A stretch of 64,000 nt of DNA, taken from positions 1,213,774-1,277,773 of the forward strand of contig NZ_LNUT01000005.1 of NCBI RefSeq assembly GCF_001512305.1. Reading direction: 5' to 3'. A program made the position numbers and the translations under genes. The stretch's first letter is position 1, and each line of letters starts with the position of its first letter. This document shows, one piece after another, positions 30,104 to 42,065 of the stretch. Source of the stretch: Arthrobacter sp. EPSL27. GTDB lineage: Bacteria; Actinomycetota; Actinomycetes; Actinomycetales; Micrococcaceae. Below the pieces are notes generated by a model. It was not told the DNA's origin, ran no database searches, and saw only the letters and a list, made by a program, of their open reading frames with translations.

Positions 30104-30739
30104 ATGGCATCTCAGAGCAGGCAACCCGGTTCCGTGGCGGGCAGTGTTCCCCCGGAAGAATTTCTCGACTGCCCCACGGGGCTGGTTGAGTACTACTTCG
30201 CCGACGGTGAATTCCGCTGGTCGGACGGCCTGTACCGCATGTACGGGTTTGAACCGGGCGAAATCGTCCCGTCCATGGAATCGGTCCTCCCCCACGTCGA
30301 GCCGGAGGACCGGCCCAAGGTCCAGGCCTACTGGGACCGGGTGGCCGAAACGGGCGGCCCGTCGTCCATCTACGTCTCCATCCGCGACCGCAAGGACCAC
30401 CAGCACAAACTGCTGTTTTCCGCGGACTACATCCTCGACGGGACCACGCCCATCGGCGTCTGGGGCGTGGTGGTTGACCTGACGCAGTCCATCCACACCG
30501 ACCGCCACCAGCTCGCCACCGAGGCGGTGGCCGCTTCGGCCCTCAACCGGGCGGCCATCGAACAGGCCAAGGGAATCCTCATGGGACGGACCGGAGTGGA
30601 CGCCGACCAGGCCTACGAGCTCATGAGCCAGCTGAGCCAGGACACCAACCGCAAGGTCTACGCCATTGCCCACGAGATCATCGAGCGCGCCACCACCGCA
30701 GCCCGGGACCCGAAAGGCCAGCGCCACCCCCTGCTGTAG
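30104..30739 (+). CDS. PAS-ANTAR regulator (RNA-binding antiterminator)
   Basis: A 211-residue protein. Residues about 20-130 form a PAS domain (YYFADGEFRWSDGLYRMYGF, and a closing IGVWGVVVDLTQ strand). Residues about 140-197 form an ANTAR domain (LNRAAIEQAKGILMGRTGV, then ADQAYELMSQLSQ). ANTAR domains bind paired RNA hairpins and prevent transcription termination. The PAS domain presumably senses a small molecule, redox state or light. No kinase gene is adjacent. It diverges from the Asp23 operon across a gap with a CRP-like site. Confidence 0.88.
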   Translation: MASQSRQPGSVAGSVPPEEFLDCPTGLVEYYFADGEFRWSDGLYRMYGFEPGEIVPSMESVLPHVEPEDRPKVQAYWDRVAETGGPSSIYVSIRDRKDHQHKLLFSADYILDGTTPIGVWGVVVDLTQSIHTDRHQLATEAVAASALNRAAIEQAKGILMGRTGVDADQAYELMSQLSQDTNRKVYAIAHEIIERATTAARDPKGQRHPLL

Positions 30740-30783
30740 CGGCGGGAAATGCGCGCGCAAGGGTGCCCGCGTCGTCGATCATT

Positions 30784-30801
30784 AGTCAGCATGCTTACTA
30801 T
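30784..30801 (+). promoter_or_regulatory. glgX promoter with palindromic element
   Basis: AGTCAGCATGCTTACT at 30784-30799 is a near-perfect palindrome running into a -10-like TACTAT (30796-30801), 37 bases before the glgX ATG. The 12-mer CATGCTTACTAT here (30790-30801) recurs exactly at 45772-45783 upstream of the DUF2945 gene, which hints at a shared regulator or sigma factor. Confidence 0.55.
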
Positions 30802-30837
30802 AGGGACTCGACCACCCTGTAAAGAAACGAGCATCGC

Positions 30838-32889
<2,052 letters not shown>

Positions 32890-33057
32890 CACCACCTCCG
32901 GGGCGCGGCGGCGGTGCCGCGCCCCGGAACCCGGCCAGGCTCCGGCGGCCACGCCCGCGATGCGCGCCCTGCCCGCCAAGCGGGCCACACTTTCGTAGAC
33001 TCGTGTGAGATTCGGCGCGCCTCTACCGAGACGTGCCCGCCACAGGAAGAGCCATCA

Positions 33058-33834
33058 ATGAAGATTGTTGTCCTAGTCAAGGAAGTCCCGGACACCTACG
33101 GGGACCGGAAACTGAACCTCGAAACCGGCCTCGCAGACCGCGCAGCCAGCGACGCGGTCATCGATGAGATCGGCGAACGGGCCCTGGAACTGGCCCTGAC
33201 CTATGCCGACGCGCACGAGGGCACCGACGTCGCCGTTCTTTCGGTCGCGCCCGAGGGTGCGACGGCCACCATCCGCAAGGCGCTGGCGATGGGCGCGGGA
33301 AGCGCCACCCACATCTCTGACGAGGCACTCCGGGGCGCCGATCTGGGGCTGACCGCCGACACGCTCGCCGCAGCAGTCCGCCGCATGGGGTTCGACCTGG
33401 TGATCACCGGCAACGTCTCCACCGATGGATCCGGCGGCATGATTCCCGCGATGCTCGCGGAACTGCTGGACGTGCCGCACGCCACGGGCCTCAGCGCCGT
33501 GGACATCAGCGACGGCGCAGTGTCCGGCACCAGGGCCGTCGAATCCGGCGTGCAGCAGGTGTCCGCGGACCTGCCCGCCGTCATCTCCATCACCGAAGCG
33601 CTCCCCGGGCCCCGCTTCCCCAACTTCAAAGGCATCATGGCCGCCAAGAAGAAGCCGCTCGAGGTGCTCACCCTGGCGAACCTCGGGATCACTGCCGACG
33701 ATCCGGACGCTGCGCGTTCCATCATGCTGACCATCGCCGAGAAGCCTCCGCGGGCCGCGGGCATCAAGATCCTCGACGAGGGTGACGCCGGCGAGAAACT
33801 CGCCGACTTCCTCATCGAAAACCGACTGGCGTAA
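33058..33834 (+). CDS. etfB: Electron transfer flavoprotein, beta subunit
   Basis: A 258-residue protein beginning MKIVVLVKEVPDTYGDRKL, the standard EtfB start. AGGAAG lies about six bases before ATG 33058. It contains DLVITGNVSTDGSGGMIPAML for AMP/FAD binding and the recognition-loop region. With EtfA it accepts electrons from flavin dehydrogenases such as acyl-CoA dehydrogenases and passes them to a membrane acceptor. EtfA follows after twelve bases. The acyl-CoA dehydrogenase at 40.8 kb is a possible donor. Confidence 0.95.
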   Translation: MKIVVLVKEVPDTYGDRKLNLETGLADRAASDAVIDEIGERALELALTYADAHEGTDVAVLSVAPEGATATIRKALAMGAGSATHISDEALRGADLGLTADTLAAAVRRMGFDLVITGNVSTDGSGGMIPAMLAELLDVPHATGLSAVDISDGAVSGTRAVESGVQQVSADLPAVISITEALPGPRFPNFKGIMAAKKKPLEVLTLANLGITADDPDAARSIMLTIAEKPPRAAGIKILDEGDAGEKLADFLIENRLA

Positions 33835-33846
33835 GGAACACCGATC

Positions 33847-34830
<984 letters not shown>

Positions 34831-34832
34831 GG

Positions 34833-36509
34833 ATGGCTACTCTGTCTCGGGCCATCCGGCGGGGCCTGCCGCGCGTCCCGGGCGGCGAGCCCTGGCCGCC
34901 CGCGGGTGAGGCCCCCGCACACCTCGTTCCGGAAACAGCAGGACCGGCCACCCCGACGGCGCCTCTTGCCAAGGAAGGGCCGGTCACCGCCGCGCCGCGA
35001 CAGCTCCGCCGCGGCCTGCCGCGCGTCCCCGGCGGCGAGCCGTGGCCGCCCGCGGGCGCGGCCCCGGTATCGGCAGCACCCCTGTCCGGAGCTTCCGCTG
35101 TTGCGGCAGCGCCCGCGCCAGCAGCCGCCGCACCACCGGCGCCGAGCGCAACTCCCGCCGAAACTCCGGAAGCAACGGCAGCGATGGCGCCTGCAGTTGC
35201 ACCCTCTGCCGCGCCCGCCATCTCGACGGCGACGGCGGGAACGACTCCGCTGCGCCGCGGGCTTCCCCGCGTCCCCGGCGGCGAACCATGGCCGCCCGCC
35301 GGGCTCGCCCCAGCGGCAGCTTTTGCTCCGGCCGCCGCTGCCGTCCCGGCGGCTCCCGAAGCGACTGCCCCGGCCGCCACCCCGGCGGAGGCTGTTCCCA
35401 AGGAGGAGGCTGTTCCCGAGGCGGAGCCGGCCGCCGCGAGCGCGCCCGCAGCATCACCCGCGCCGGCAGCAACCATCACCCCGGCACCTGCGGAGCAGCC
35501 GGCCGCCCCCGCGCCTGCGAAGGAGCCGGCCGCCCCGGCACCGCCGGCAGCACCCGCCGCCCGGCCCGCCGCCGTCGTACCGCCCGCAAAACCCAAAGCG
35601 GAACCCAGGCTCTACGGCAACCGAACCCTGGGCCAGTGGATCAAGCGCGTGGTGCTCCTCGCACTCGGCGCCGTGGCCGCCGCAGCGATCCTGGTCCTTG
35701 CCGCGCGCGGCGTGACCACACTGCCGGGTGTGCCGGAGTTCCTTGAGCGGTACCCTGGCGAATACCACCTCCCCGAGACCGCGGAGCCGGGCTTCCCGTG
35801 GTGGGCACAGTGGACGCACTTCCTGAACTTCTTCCTGATGGTGCTGATCATCCGCTCCGGCTACCAGGTGCGCACGCAGCAGAAGCCGCCCGCGTACTGG
35901 ACGCCGAAGGGCGGCGGCAAGAAGATCAGCATCACCCTGTGGCTGCACCAGTCGCTCGATGTTCTGTGGCTGGCCAACGGCCTCATTTTCGCGGTGCTGC
36001 TGTTTGCCTCCGGCCACTGGATGCGGATTGTGCCCACGAGCTGGGAGGTGTTCCCGAACGCGCTCTCCGCGCTCCTGCAGTACATGACGCTGGACTGGCC
36101 GGTGGAGAACGGCTGGGTGAACTACAACAGCCTCCAGCAGCTCATGTACTTCGTGGTGGTGTTCATCGCTGCCCCGCTGGCGGCGGTCACGGGCGCGCGC
36201 ATGAGCGAGTTCTGGCCGAAGGACGCGAAGACGTTGAACCGGATCTACCCCGTGGAGGCGGCGCGGGCGCTGCACTTCCCCACCATGCTGTTCTTTGTGC
36301 TGTTCATCATCATCCACGTGTTTCTGGTGTTTGCCACCGGCGCGCTGCGCAACCTGAACCACATGTTCGCCGGCACCGACGAGGTGAATTGGGTGGGGTT
36401 CTGGCTCTTCGCCGCCGCCATCGCCGTCACCGCAGCCGCGTGGTACGCCGCCCGGCCGCTGGTGCTGGCACCCATCGCCAAGCGGTTCGGGCAGGTGAGC
36501 AGCCGTTAG
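34833..36509 (+). CDS. Membrane b-type cytochrome with repeat-bearing Pro/Ala-rich N-terminus
   Basis: A 558-residue protein coupled to etfA by a two-base gap. Residues 1-270 are a low-complexity Pro/Ala region carrying three exact copies of [17 protein letters not shown] (starting at residues 9, 59 and 141). Residues about 275-545 hold five to six membrane helices resembling the cytochrome b561/hydrogenase-type b subunit. Candidate heme ligands are the His residues in [24 protein letters not shown] and IIHVFLV. The gene pairing suggests it passes electrons from ETF to the quinone pool, with the motif repeats as docking elements. That idea is inference. Confidence 0.75.
   Translation: MATLSRAIRRGLPRVPGGEPWPPAGEAPAHLVPETAGPATPTAPLAKEGPVTAAPRQLRRGLPRVPGGEPWPPAGAAPVSAAPLSGASAVAAAPAPAAAAPPAPSATPAETPEATAAMAPAVAPSAAPAISTATAGTTPLRRGLPRVPGGEPWPPAGLAPAAAFAPAAAAVPAAPEATAPAATPAEAVPKEEAVPEAEPAAASAPAASPAPAATITPAPAEQPAAPAPAKEPAAPAPPAAPAARPAAVVPPAKPKAEPRLYGNRTLGQWIKRVVLLALGAVAAAAILVLAARGVTTLPGVPEFLERYPGEYHLPETAEPGFPWWAQWTHFLNFFLMVLIIRSGYQVRTQQKPPAYWTPKGGGKKISITLWLHQSLDVLWLANGLIFAVLLFASGHWMRIVPTSWEVFPNALSALLQYMTLDWPVENGWVNYNSLQQLMYFVVVFIAAPLAAVTGARMSEFWPKDAKTLNRIYPVEAARALHFPTMLFFVLFIIIHVFLVFATGALRNLNHMFAGTDEVNWVGFWLFAAAIAVTAAAWYAARPLVLAPIAKRFGQVSSR
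34857..35303 (+). repeat. Three copies of a 17-residue coding motif in the cytochrome N-terminus
   Basis: The DNA coding [17 protein letters not shown] occurs at 34857-34907, 35007-35057 and 35253-35303, separated by low-complexity Pro/Ala sequence. The peptide is identical in all three copies while the DNA differs at synonymous positions. This points to selection on the peptide rather than recent duplication. Confidence 0.85.
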
Positions 36510-36524
36510 GCGGCGGCCCCACCG

Positions 36525-36530
36525 TATAAT
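36525..36530 (+). promoter_or_regulatory. Possible -10 element before the DUF808 gene
   Basis: TATAAT at 36525-36530 is a perfect -10 hexamer in a GC-rich 99-base gap, 79 bases before the DUF808 start. No convincing -35 is present. Confidence 0.35.
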
Positions 36531-36608
36531 TCCGAACATGCCATTCACGCGCCTTGACCGAGGCCACCGCGCCCAGCCGTCCGCCCTCACGCACTGCGGG
36601 AGCGACCT

Positions 36609-37634
36609 GTGAGCGGCGGTCTTGTAGCCCTGCTGGACGACGTCGCGGCGCTGGCCAGGATCGCCGCCGCCTCGGTGGACGACGTCGCGGCCGGAGCGGC
36701 GAAGGCGGGAGCCAAGGCCGCTGGCGTGGTCATTGACGACGCCGCCGTCACCCCGCAGTACGTCTCCGGGGCGGACCCGTCCCGCGAACTGCCGATGATC
36801 AAGAAGATCTTCTGGGGCTCGCTCCGGAACAAGCTGCTGATCATCCTGCCGGCACTGCTGCTCATCAGCGCGTTCCTCCCGGGGGCCATCCCGTTCATTC
36901 TCATGGCGGGCGGCACGTACCTCTGCTACGAGGGCGCCGAGAAGGTCTGGCACAAGCTCCGCGGCCACCACGAGGCCGAGGAGGATTCGCCGGCGGTGGA
37001 CCGGGGCCCGGAGGCCGAGGCCAGGGTCACCAAGGGCGCCATCACCACCGACTTCATCCTGTCCTGCGAGATCATGGTCATCTCGATGAACGAGGTGGCA
37101 AACGAGTCCCTGTGGGTCCGGGCGTTCATCCTCGTCGCCGTGGCGATCGCCATCACTGTGCTGGTGTACGGCGCCGTTGCCCTCATCGTCAAGATGGACG
37201 ACATTGGCATTCACCTCACCACCAAGGACTCCGCGGGCTCCAAGCGCTTCGGCGAAATGCTGGTCCGGGGGATGCCCAAGGTTCTGGCCGCCATCACCTT
37301 CGTCGGAACGATCGCCATGCTGTGGGTGGGCGGCCACATCATGCTGCAGGGCGCCTACGACCTCGGCTGGCACGCACCCTACGACCTGGTCCACCTCCTG
37401 GAGCACCCCGTCGCCGGGATCCCGGTGGTCGGCGGCTCGCTGGCCTGGCTTGTGAACACCCTGTGCTCGGCCGTCCTCGGGCTCGCCTGGGGCCTTGTGG
37501 TCATGGCCATCGTGCAGCCGCTGATGAAGGTGCTGCCGTTCGGCAAGAAGAAGGCCGGCCACGACGCCGGCGATGCCCGCGCCACGGTGACCGGCGATGC
37601 GCCGGAGAAACACAAAGCCGACCCCTCCCCCTAG
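36609..37634 (+). CDS. DUF808 (YedI-type) membrane protein
   Basis: A 341-residue inner-membrane protein. It begins SGGLVALLDDVAALARIAAASVDDVA, followed by DDAAVTPQYVSG and the KIFWGSLRNKL segment, all typical of the DUF808/YedI family. About seven hydrophobic helices follow, with a Lys-rich C-terminal tail. The function of the family is unknown. GTG 36609 begins the conserved region. Its stop TAG shares the sequence CTAG with the stop of the convergent YqfO-like gene, so the two ends overlap by four bases. Confidence 0.85.
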   Translation: MSGGLVALLDDVAALARIAAASVDDVAAGAAKAGAKAAGVVIDDAAVTPQYVSGADPSRELPMIKKIFWGSLRNKLLIILPALLLISAFLPGAIPFILMAGGTYLCYEGAEKVWHKLRGHHEAEEDSPAVDRGPEAEARVTKGAITTDFILSCEIMVISMNEVANESLWVRAFILVAVAIAITVLVYGAVALIVKMDDIGIHLTTKDSAGSKRFGEMLVRGMPKVLAAITFVGTIAMLWVGGHIMLQGAYDLGWHAPYDLVHLLEHPVAGIPVVGGSLAWLVNTLCSAVLGLAWGLVVMAIVQPLMKVLPFGKKKAGHDAGDARATVTGDAPEKHKADPSP

Positions 37635-38038
37635 CCCCTGCCCCCGGGGAAGGGTTCAGGCCTCGTGCCGGCTCCCTCCGGCAGGCTGGTGTCGACGGGA
37701 AAGGTCATGAACGCCGGCGTCTCGTAGGGGTGCGCTGCCAGGGCGGCGGCGACGACGGCGTTGCGCCCGGAGCGCGGGTAGATGGCCTCGATCCGGGTCT
37801 CCGGAACTTCCTCGGGGGACCCGACGGCGCCGATGGCCGGCGTCGCGCCCGCCAGCGGCGTAAACCGCCCGGTGCCCTCGGCGCTGAACGAACAGTGCGA
37901 GTAGTTGCCCAGCCGGCCCGCGCCGGCGTCGCCGATCGCCTGCCGCACGGCGGGCGCAGCGTCAGTGGGCACGTACATGATGAGGCAATCCATGGGCTCC
38001 ATTGCTGAAGTCTGGCACCCGGCCTGCTGCTGCGCCAT
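37631..38038 (-). CDS. Stand-alone YqfO/NIF3-insert-like protein
   Basis: A protein of up to 135 residues resembling the inserted domain of NIF3/YqfO proteins, which has a CutA/PII-like fold. It shows LIMYVPTDAAPAVRQAIGDA, then GRLGNYSHCSFS, TRFTPLAGATPAIG-like text with GRF, ETRIEAIYPR and AAHPYETPA. Three starts are possible. ATG 38038 couples to the K+ channel stop through TGATG, while ATG 38002 and ATG 37993 (MDCLIMYVP) begin closer to the domain, and none has a strong ribosome site. A regulatory metal- or nucleotide-binding role is possible but unproven. Confidence 0.75.
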   Translation of the reverse strand: MAQQQAGCQTSAMEPMDCLIMYVPTDAAPAVRQAIGDAGAGRLGNYSHCSFSAEGTGRFTPLAGATPAIGAVGSPEEVPETRIEAIYPRSGRNAVVAAALAAHPYETPAFMTFPVDTSLPEGAGTRPEPFPGGRG

Positions 38039-38823
38039 CAGCCGGAATGTGTTGGCCCGGCAAGCAGCTTTCTGATTTCGGCAAGCTTGGCCTCAGACTC
38101 TTCGAGGCTCAGGCGAAGCCCTTCAACCGTGGAGGCGCTCGTGTCCGTGGCAGAGACGGGCGGTGCGGAGTCTTTCTTCCTGGGAGACAGGAAGAAGTTG
38201 GCCAGGTAGCCGGTGAAGGTGCCGAAGATCCCGACACCGACGACGATGACGGCTGTCCCGACCAGACGGCCAGCTTCGGTGACCGGGTATTGGTCCCCGT
38301 ATCCCACCGTGGAGATCGTGACGACCGTGTACCAAATGGCGTCCGAGGCGGTGGTGATGTTCGCTCCCGGAGCGTTCTGCTCGACGCGGAGGATGATGAG
38401 GCTTCCGAATTCCAGCACGAAAATTCCCATGAGCAGCAGCACATACAGGGAGCTACCGGCCCGGTCTCTGATGAGCGCACGGCGGACGCTGCGGGTACCG
38501 ACACCGCGGAGCAGCCGGTAGACCCGGACCATCCGGAAGAGGCGCAGGATCTTGAACTGCGCCAAAGGCACGCTGGCCACCAGGTCGGCCCAGCCAAAGT
38601 GCCTGAAGAAATATGCGCCCGCCGAGGGCGCGGTGATGATCCGGTAGAGGAAGTCGGCAACGAATATCACGCTGAAAATGCCATTCATCACCGTGAGCAC
38701 CGTATCGAGCGACCTGTCCTGCACAACATACAAGAGCACGAGATTTACGATCGACAGGATCGAAAGGATGCCGATGAAGATCTCGTAACCGATGCTCTTC
38801 AGTTCACTGCGTTCCTTATTCAT
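38038..38823 (-). CDS. Voltage-sensor potassium channel
   Basis: A 261-residue channel subunit with six predicted helices. S4 is at about 91-107 (KILRLFRMVRVYRLLRG) and carries basic residues every third or fourth position. The pore filter is TVGYGD at residues 172-177. After S6, a short cytoplasmic segment ends in a coiled-coil-like helix (LRLSLEESEAKLAEIRKLL) that could aid tetramer assembly. ATG 38823 (MNKERSELKS) was chosen because upstream sequence lacks family similarity. It is probably co-translated with the YqfO-like gene via TGATG. Confidence 0.9.
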   Translation of the reverse strand: MNKERSELKSIGYEIFIGILSILSIVNLVLLYVVQDRSLDTVLTVMNGIFSVIFVADFLYRIITAPSAGAYFFRHFGWADLVASVPLAQFKILRLFRMVRVYRLLRGVGTRSVRRALIRDRAGSSLYVLLLMGIFVLEFGSLIILRVEQNAPGANITTASDAIWYTVVTISTVGYGDQYPVTEAGRLVGTAVIVVGVGIFGTFTGYLANFFLSPRKKDSAPPVSATDTSASTVEGLRLSLEESEAKLAEIRKLLAGPTHSG

Positions 38824-38871
38824 GTGAGGATTCTGGCACGCAGGCAGCTCCGTAGCCGACACCTTTTTCGA

Positions 38872-38896
38872 CCACCCCGGCTCGGTCAGCCGGTGG
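38872..38896. terminator. Hairpin after the MmyB-type regulator gene
   Basis: CCGGCT at 38877-38882 pairs with AGCCGG at 38888-38893, with CCAC/GTGG-type flanks extending the stem. It lies directly past the stop of the regulator and upstream of the channel gene. There is no T-run on the minus strand, so termination would be weak. Confidence 0.4.
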
Positions 38897-38897
38897 T

Positions 38898-39776
38898 TTA
38901 GTGCCGTTCGACAGCCGTGGCCCCGCTGGCGGCCCAGCTCGCCAGGAGGCGGAGCCGCTCCGCCGAGGGCGAGCCGGGCTCGGCGGTGTAGACCAGCATC
39001 ACCAGGCCGGGCTCCGCGGTGATGGCGAGTTCCTCGTAGGCCAGCGTGAGTTCGCCGGCCACGGGGTGGTTGAAACGTTTGGTTCCGGTGCCGTGGGTGC
39101 GCACATTGTGCGCTCCCCACAGGGCGCGGAATGTCTCGCTGCGTGTCGAGAGCTCTCCGACCAGGTCCTGCATGGTGCGGTCGTGCGGGTCCCGGCCCGC
39201 TTCGGCGCGCATGACGCCGACGCACATCTCGCCGAACAGCTCCCAGTCGGGGTAGAAGTCGCGGGAGGCCGGGTCCAGGAACTGGAACCGGGCCAGGTTG
39301 GGGGTGCGGCCGCCGTCGCCGATCACCGGCGAGTAGAAGGCTCGGCCCAGGGCGTTTGTCGCGAGGACGTTCTGGTACGGGTCGCGGACGAAGGCGACGC
39401 CCTCGGTGAAAGCGTCCAGCGCCCAGTGCAGGCTGGGCCGCGCCGCTCCGGACTGGGCGGTGGCGCGCCGGCGCGGCCGGCCGGAGGTGGGGATGCCGTC
39501 GGCTGTGCGGGCAAGGTCGAAGAGGTGCGCCCGTTCGGTGTCGTCGAGCCGGAGGGCGCGGGCGAGGGATTCGAGCACGGACGCGGACGCCCCGGCGATG
39601 GCGCCGCGCTCCAGCTTGGCGTAATACTCCACGCTGACGTCGGCCAGCAGCGCGACTTCGCTGCGCCGCAGCCCCGCCACCCGACGGTTCGGGCCCGCCG
39701 CGAGGCCCGCTTCCTCCGGCGTGAGCCGTGCACGGCGGGACATCAGGAACTCACGCACTTCAGCCCGGTTATCCAT
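38898..39776 (-). CDS. XRE-type regulator with MmyB-like ligand domain
   Basis: A 292-residue regulator. The N-terminal helix-turn-helix (residues about 12-75) reads LTPEEAGLAAG...RRVAGLRRSEVALLADVSVEYYAKLERG. This family architecture continues with an MmyB-like PAS-type domain (HWALDAFTEGVAFVRDPYQN, and NHPVAGELTLAYEELAI). In related proteins the C-terminal domain binds a fatty-acid-like ligand. It diverges from the TetR gene across 161 bases. No clear operator was identified for it. Confidence 0.88.
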   Translation of the reverse strand: MDNRAEVREFLMSRRARLTPEEAGLAAGPNRRVAGLRRSEVALLADVSVEYYAKLERGAIAGASASVLESLARALRLDDTERAHLFDLARTADGIPTSGRPRRRATAQSGAARPSLHWALDAFTEGVAFVRDPYQNVLATNALGRAFYSPVIGDGGRTPNLARFQFLDPASRDFYPDWELFGEMCVGVMRAEAGRDPHDRTMQDLVGELSTRSETFRALWGAHNVRTHGTGTKRFNHPVAGELTLAYEELAITAEPGLVMLVYTAEPGSPSAERLRLLASWAASGATAVERH

Positions 39777-39937
39777 CGTTCAAGGGTAGACCGCCGCGCG
39801 GGATCAAAGGGTCCCCTCCCGGTATACCCCTGAAGGGAGGCTCGCTGGCGCCGCCGAGGCGGGGAGGGATCCTGCCCGTCCCTAAGGCAGGCCGGACCGG
39901 AGAAGCCGGCCCCGCCGGTTGTGCTACATTTCGGCGC

Positions 39938-40645
39938 ATGATCTCGCACCCGACACGCCACGCCGCCGACGGGCCCGCTGCCGCCGCTATCGGGCTGCTG
40001 GCCGAACAGGGCTATGACGCAACGTCGGTTGACGACCTCGCAGATGCCGCGGGCATGAGCCGCAGCACCTTCTTCCGGAAGTTCGGGTCCAAGGAGGACG
40101 TGGTTTTCGCGGACCACGAGCGGATCCTGCGGCAGGTGACCGACCGCCTGGCGGAAACGATGCTGGAGCCGCCCGCAGCGATCGAGGACGCCGCGCTGCT
40201 GGTGTTCAACCACCACCTGCGGAACCCGGAAACATCCCGCGCCCGCTACGAGCTGATGCAGGCTGTGCCGGCGCTCCGGGACCGGGAGCTGGTCACCTCC
40301 CACCGGTACGAGCGGGCGTTTGTGCTGCACCTGCTGGATCGACTGCCCGACGCCGGGACGCGGGAATACACGGCCGTCGCCTTCGCCGCCGCCGCGGTTG
40401 CCGTGCACAACGCGCTCCTCCGGCGGTGGCTGCGCACGGCACCCGCCCAGCTCGCAGAGACGGCGGACCGGGACACGTCAGCCGAGCTCGCGAACGAACT
40501 CCGCGCCCTCTCTGGGATCTTCCGGCCGGCACTGCTCGGCACCGGCCCCTCGGCGCCCGCCTCCCCGGCCGTGGTGGTGACGGTCCTGGCCGGCGGCGCC
40601 GACAAGGACGCCATCCTGCGCGCGGTCGGCGACGCCCTGGACTGA
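39938..40645 (+). CDS. TetR-family regulator of the fatty-acid-type operon
   Basis: A 235-residue regulator. The helix-turn-helix is at about residues 27-48 (TSVDDLADAAGMSRSTFFRKF), followed by the GSKEDVVFADHERI turn and a helical ligand domain. ATG 39938 (MISHPTRHA) was chosen; the longer frame upstream is in the intergenic region. Downstream lie two GAAACNNNGTTTC palindromes and an acyl-CoA dehydrogenase operon in the same direction. It probably represses that operon and responds to an acyl-CoA (inference from context). Confidence 0.88.
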   Translation: MISHPTRHAADGPAAAAIGLLAEQGYDATSVDDLADAAGMSRSTFFRKFGSKEDVVFADHERILRQVTDRLAETMLEPPAAIEDAALLVFNHHLRNPETSRARYELMQAVPALRDRELVTSHRYERAFVLHLLDRLPDAGTREYTAVAFAAAAVAVHNALLRRWLRTAPAQLAETADRDTSAELANELRALSGIFRPALLGTGPSAPASPAVVVTVLAGGADKDAILRAVGDALD

Positions 40646-40657
40646 CACCAACCATTT

Positions 40658-40690
40658 GAAACTGAGTTTCTTGACGTGAAACGCAGTTTC
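40658..40690. promoter_or_regulatory. Twin TetR-type operators at the acyl-CoA operon promoter
   Basis: GAAACTGAGTTTC at 40658-40670 and GAAACGCAGTTTC at 40678-40690 are 13-bp palindromes of the form GAAACNNNGTTTC, with centres 20 bp apart (two helical turns). A TTGACG hexamer at 40671-40676 lies between them, a likely -35. Confidence 0.8.
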
Positions 40691-40767
40691 AGTGCATCCT
40701 TGATCGATGTGGCGTGAGCCACAGCACGCGGACGAACCGGTCCCGGCGCCGAGACAGAGGACAGAAC

Positions 40768-42024
40768 ATGACGACGACGTCGCCCGCTACCGGGGTCACC
40801 GCTGACGGAGCAGCAGGCCACTTTCCCGCCGGCACCGTGGAACCCGCCTACGTCCTGACCGATGCCCTGGGCACGGACCCCGCCGCCGTGTTCGCCGGCA
40901 TCGACGACGACGACCGCGCCTACTGGGACCGGGCCCGCGGCTTTGTGCAGGATGAAGTCCTTCCGGTCATCAACGGCTACTGGGAGCGCGGCGACTACCC
41001 GGTCCACCTGCTCCGGCGCCTCGGCGAGCTGGATTTGCTGCGGGACGGTGTCGCCGTCGACGGTTTCCCCCCGATGAGCCGAATGGCTGCCGGCCTGGTG
41101 AACATGGAAATCAGCCGCGGCGACGGCTCAGTGGCAACCATGATCGCCGTCCAGGGCGGCCTGGCCCTGCGCTCCATCGCGGAGTGCGGATCTGCCGGGC
41201 AGAAGGAGCGCTGGCTCCCGGCGGTCGCCGCCGGCAAGGAATTCGCCGCCTTCGCACTGACGGAGCCCACCCATGGCTCGGACGCGGTGGCGCTGGAATC
41301 CACCGCCACCGGCACAGCCGGCGGCTTCCTGCTCAACGGAGAAAAGAAGTGGATCGGCAACGGCTCTGTCGGCGGGGTAAGCGTGGTGTGGGCCAGGGGC
41401 GAGGACGGCCAGGTTCACGGCTACCTGGTCCCGCAGGACTCACCCGGCTACTCGGCCACCAAAATAGAGGGAAAGCTGGCCCTGCGGGCCATCTGGCAGG
41501 CCCACATCCGGCTGGAGAACGTTTTCGTCCCGCAGGAGAACGTCCTGCCGGGGGCCAGGACCTTCAAGGACACCGCACGGGTGCTGCTGGCCACCCGGCT
41601 GGGAGTGGCCTGGTCCGCCGTCGGGCATGCCACCGCCTGCTACGAAACCGCGGTCCAGTATGCCAAGCAGCGGGTCCAGTTCGGCCGGCCGCTGGCTGCC
41701 TCCCAGATCGTGCAGGAGCGGCTGGCCCGGATGCTCAGCGAGCTGGCAACCATGCAGCTGATGGTGGTCCAGATGACCCGCCTGGACGAAGCAGGCGCTC
41801 TCACTCCCGAACAGGCCTCGCTCGCGAAGTACACCTGTACCCGCATTGCCCGCGGCATTGCCTCCAATGCCCGTGACCTCCTCGGCGGCAACGGCATCCT
41901 GCTGGAAAACCGCGTCGCCCGGCACCTGGCCGACATCGAGGCCATCCACACCTACGAAGGCACCGAGACCATGCAGGCGCTCATTATCGGGCGCGGCATC
42001 ACCGGCATCTCCGCCTTCGCGTGA
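40768..42024 (+). CDS. Acyl-CoA dehydrogenase (glutaryl-CoA dehydrogenase-like)
   Basis: A 418-residue FAD enzyme that oxidises an acyl-CoA to its enoyl-CoA and passes electrons to ETF. It has AFALTEPTHGSDAVALES for flavin and substrate binding, GFLLNGEKKWIGNG, and the C-terminal HTYEGTETMQALIIGRGITG segment, with E397 as candidate catalytic base. This C-terminal pattern is closest to glutaryl-CoA or short-chain dehydrogenases. ATG 40768 follows an AGAGGACA box. The etfBA genes about 6 kb upstream could supply its electron acceptor. The true substrate is unknown. Confidence 0.9.
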   Translation: MTTTSPATGVTADGAAGHFPAGTVEPAYVLTDALGTDPAAVFAGIDDDDRAYWDRARGFVQDEVLPVINGYWERGDYPVHLLRRLGELDLLRDGVAVDGFPPMSRMAAGLVNMEISRGDGSVATMIAVQGGLALRSIAECGSAGQKERWLPAVAAGKEFAAFALTEPTHGSDAVALESTATGTAGGFLLNGEKKWIGNGSVGGVSVVWARGEDGQVHGYLVPQDSPGYSATKIEGKLALRAIWQAHIRLENVFVPQENVLPGARTFKDTARVLLATRLGVAWSAVGHATACYETAVQYAKQRVQFGRPLAASQIVQERLARMLSELATMQLMVVQMTRLDEAGALTPEQASLAKYTCTRIARGIASNARDLLGGNGILLENRVARHLADIEAIHTYEGTETMQALIIGRGITGISAFA

Positions 42025-42065
42025 TCCACCCCGTCCCCCCGCCGGCCACCCCGAAAGGACCTCTC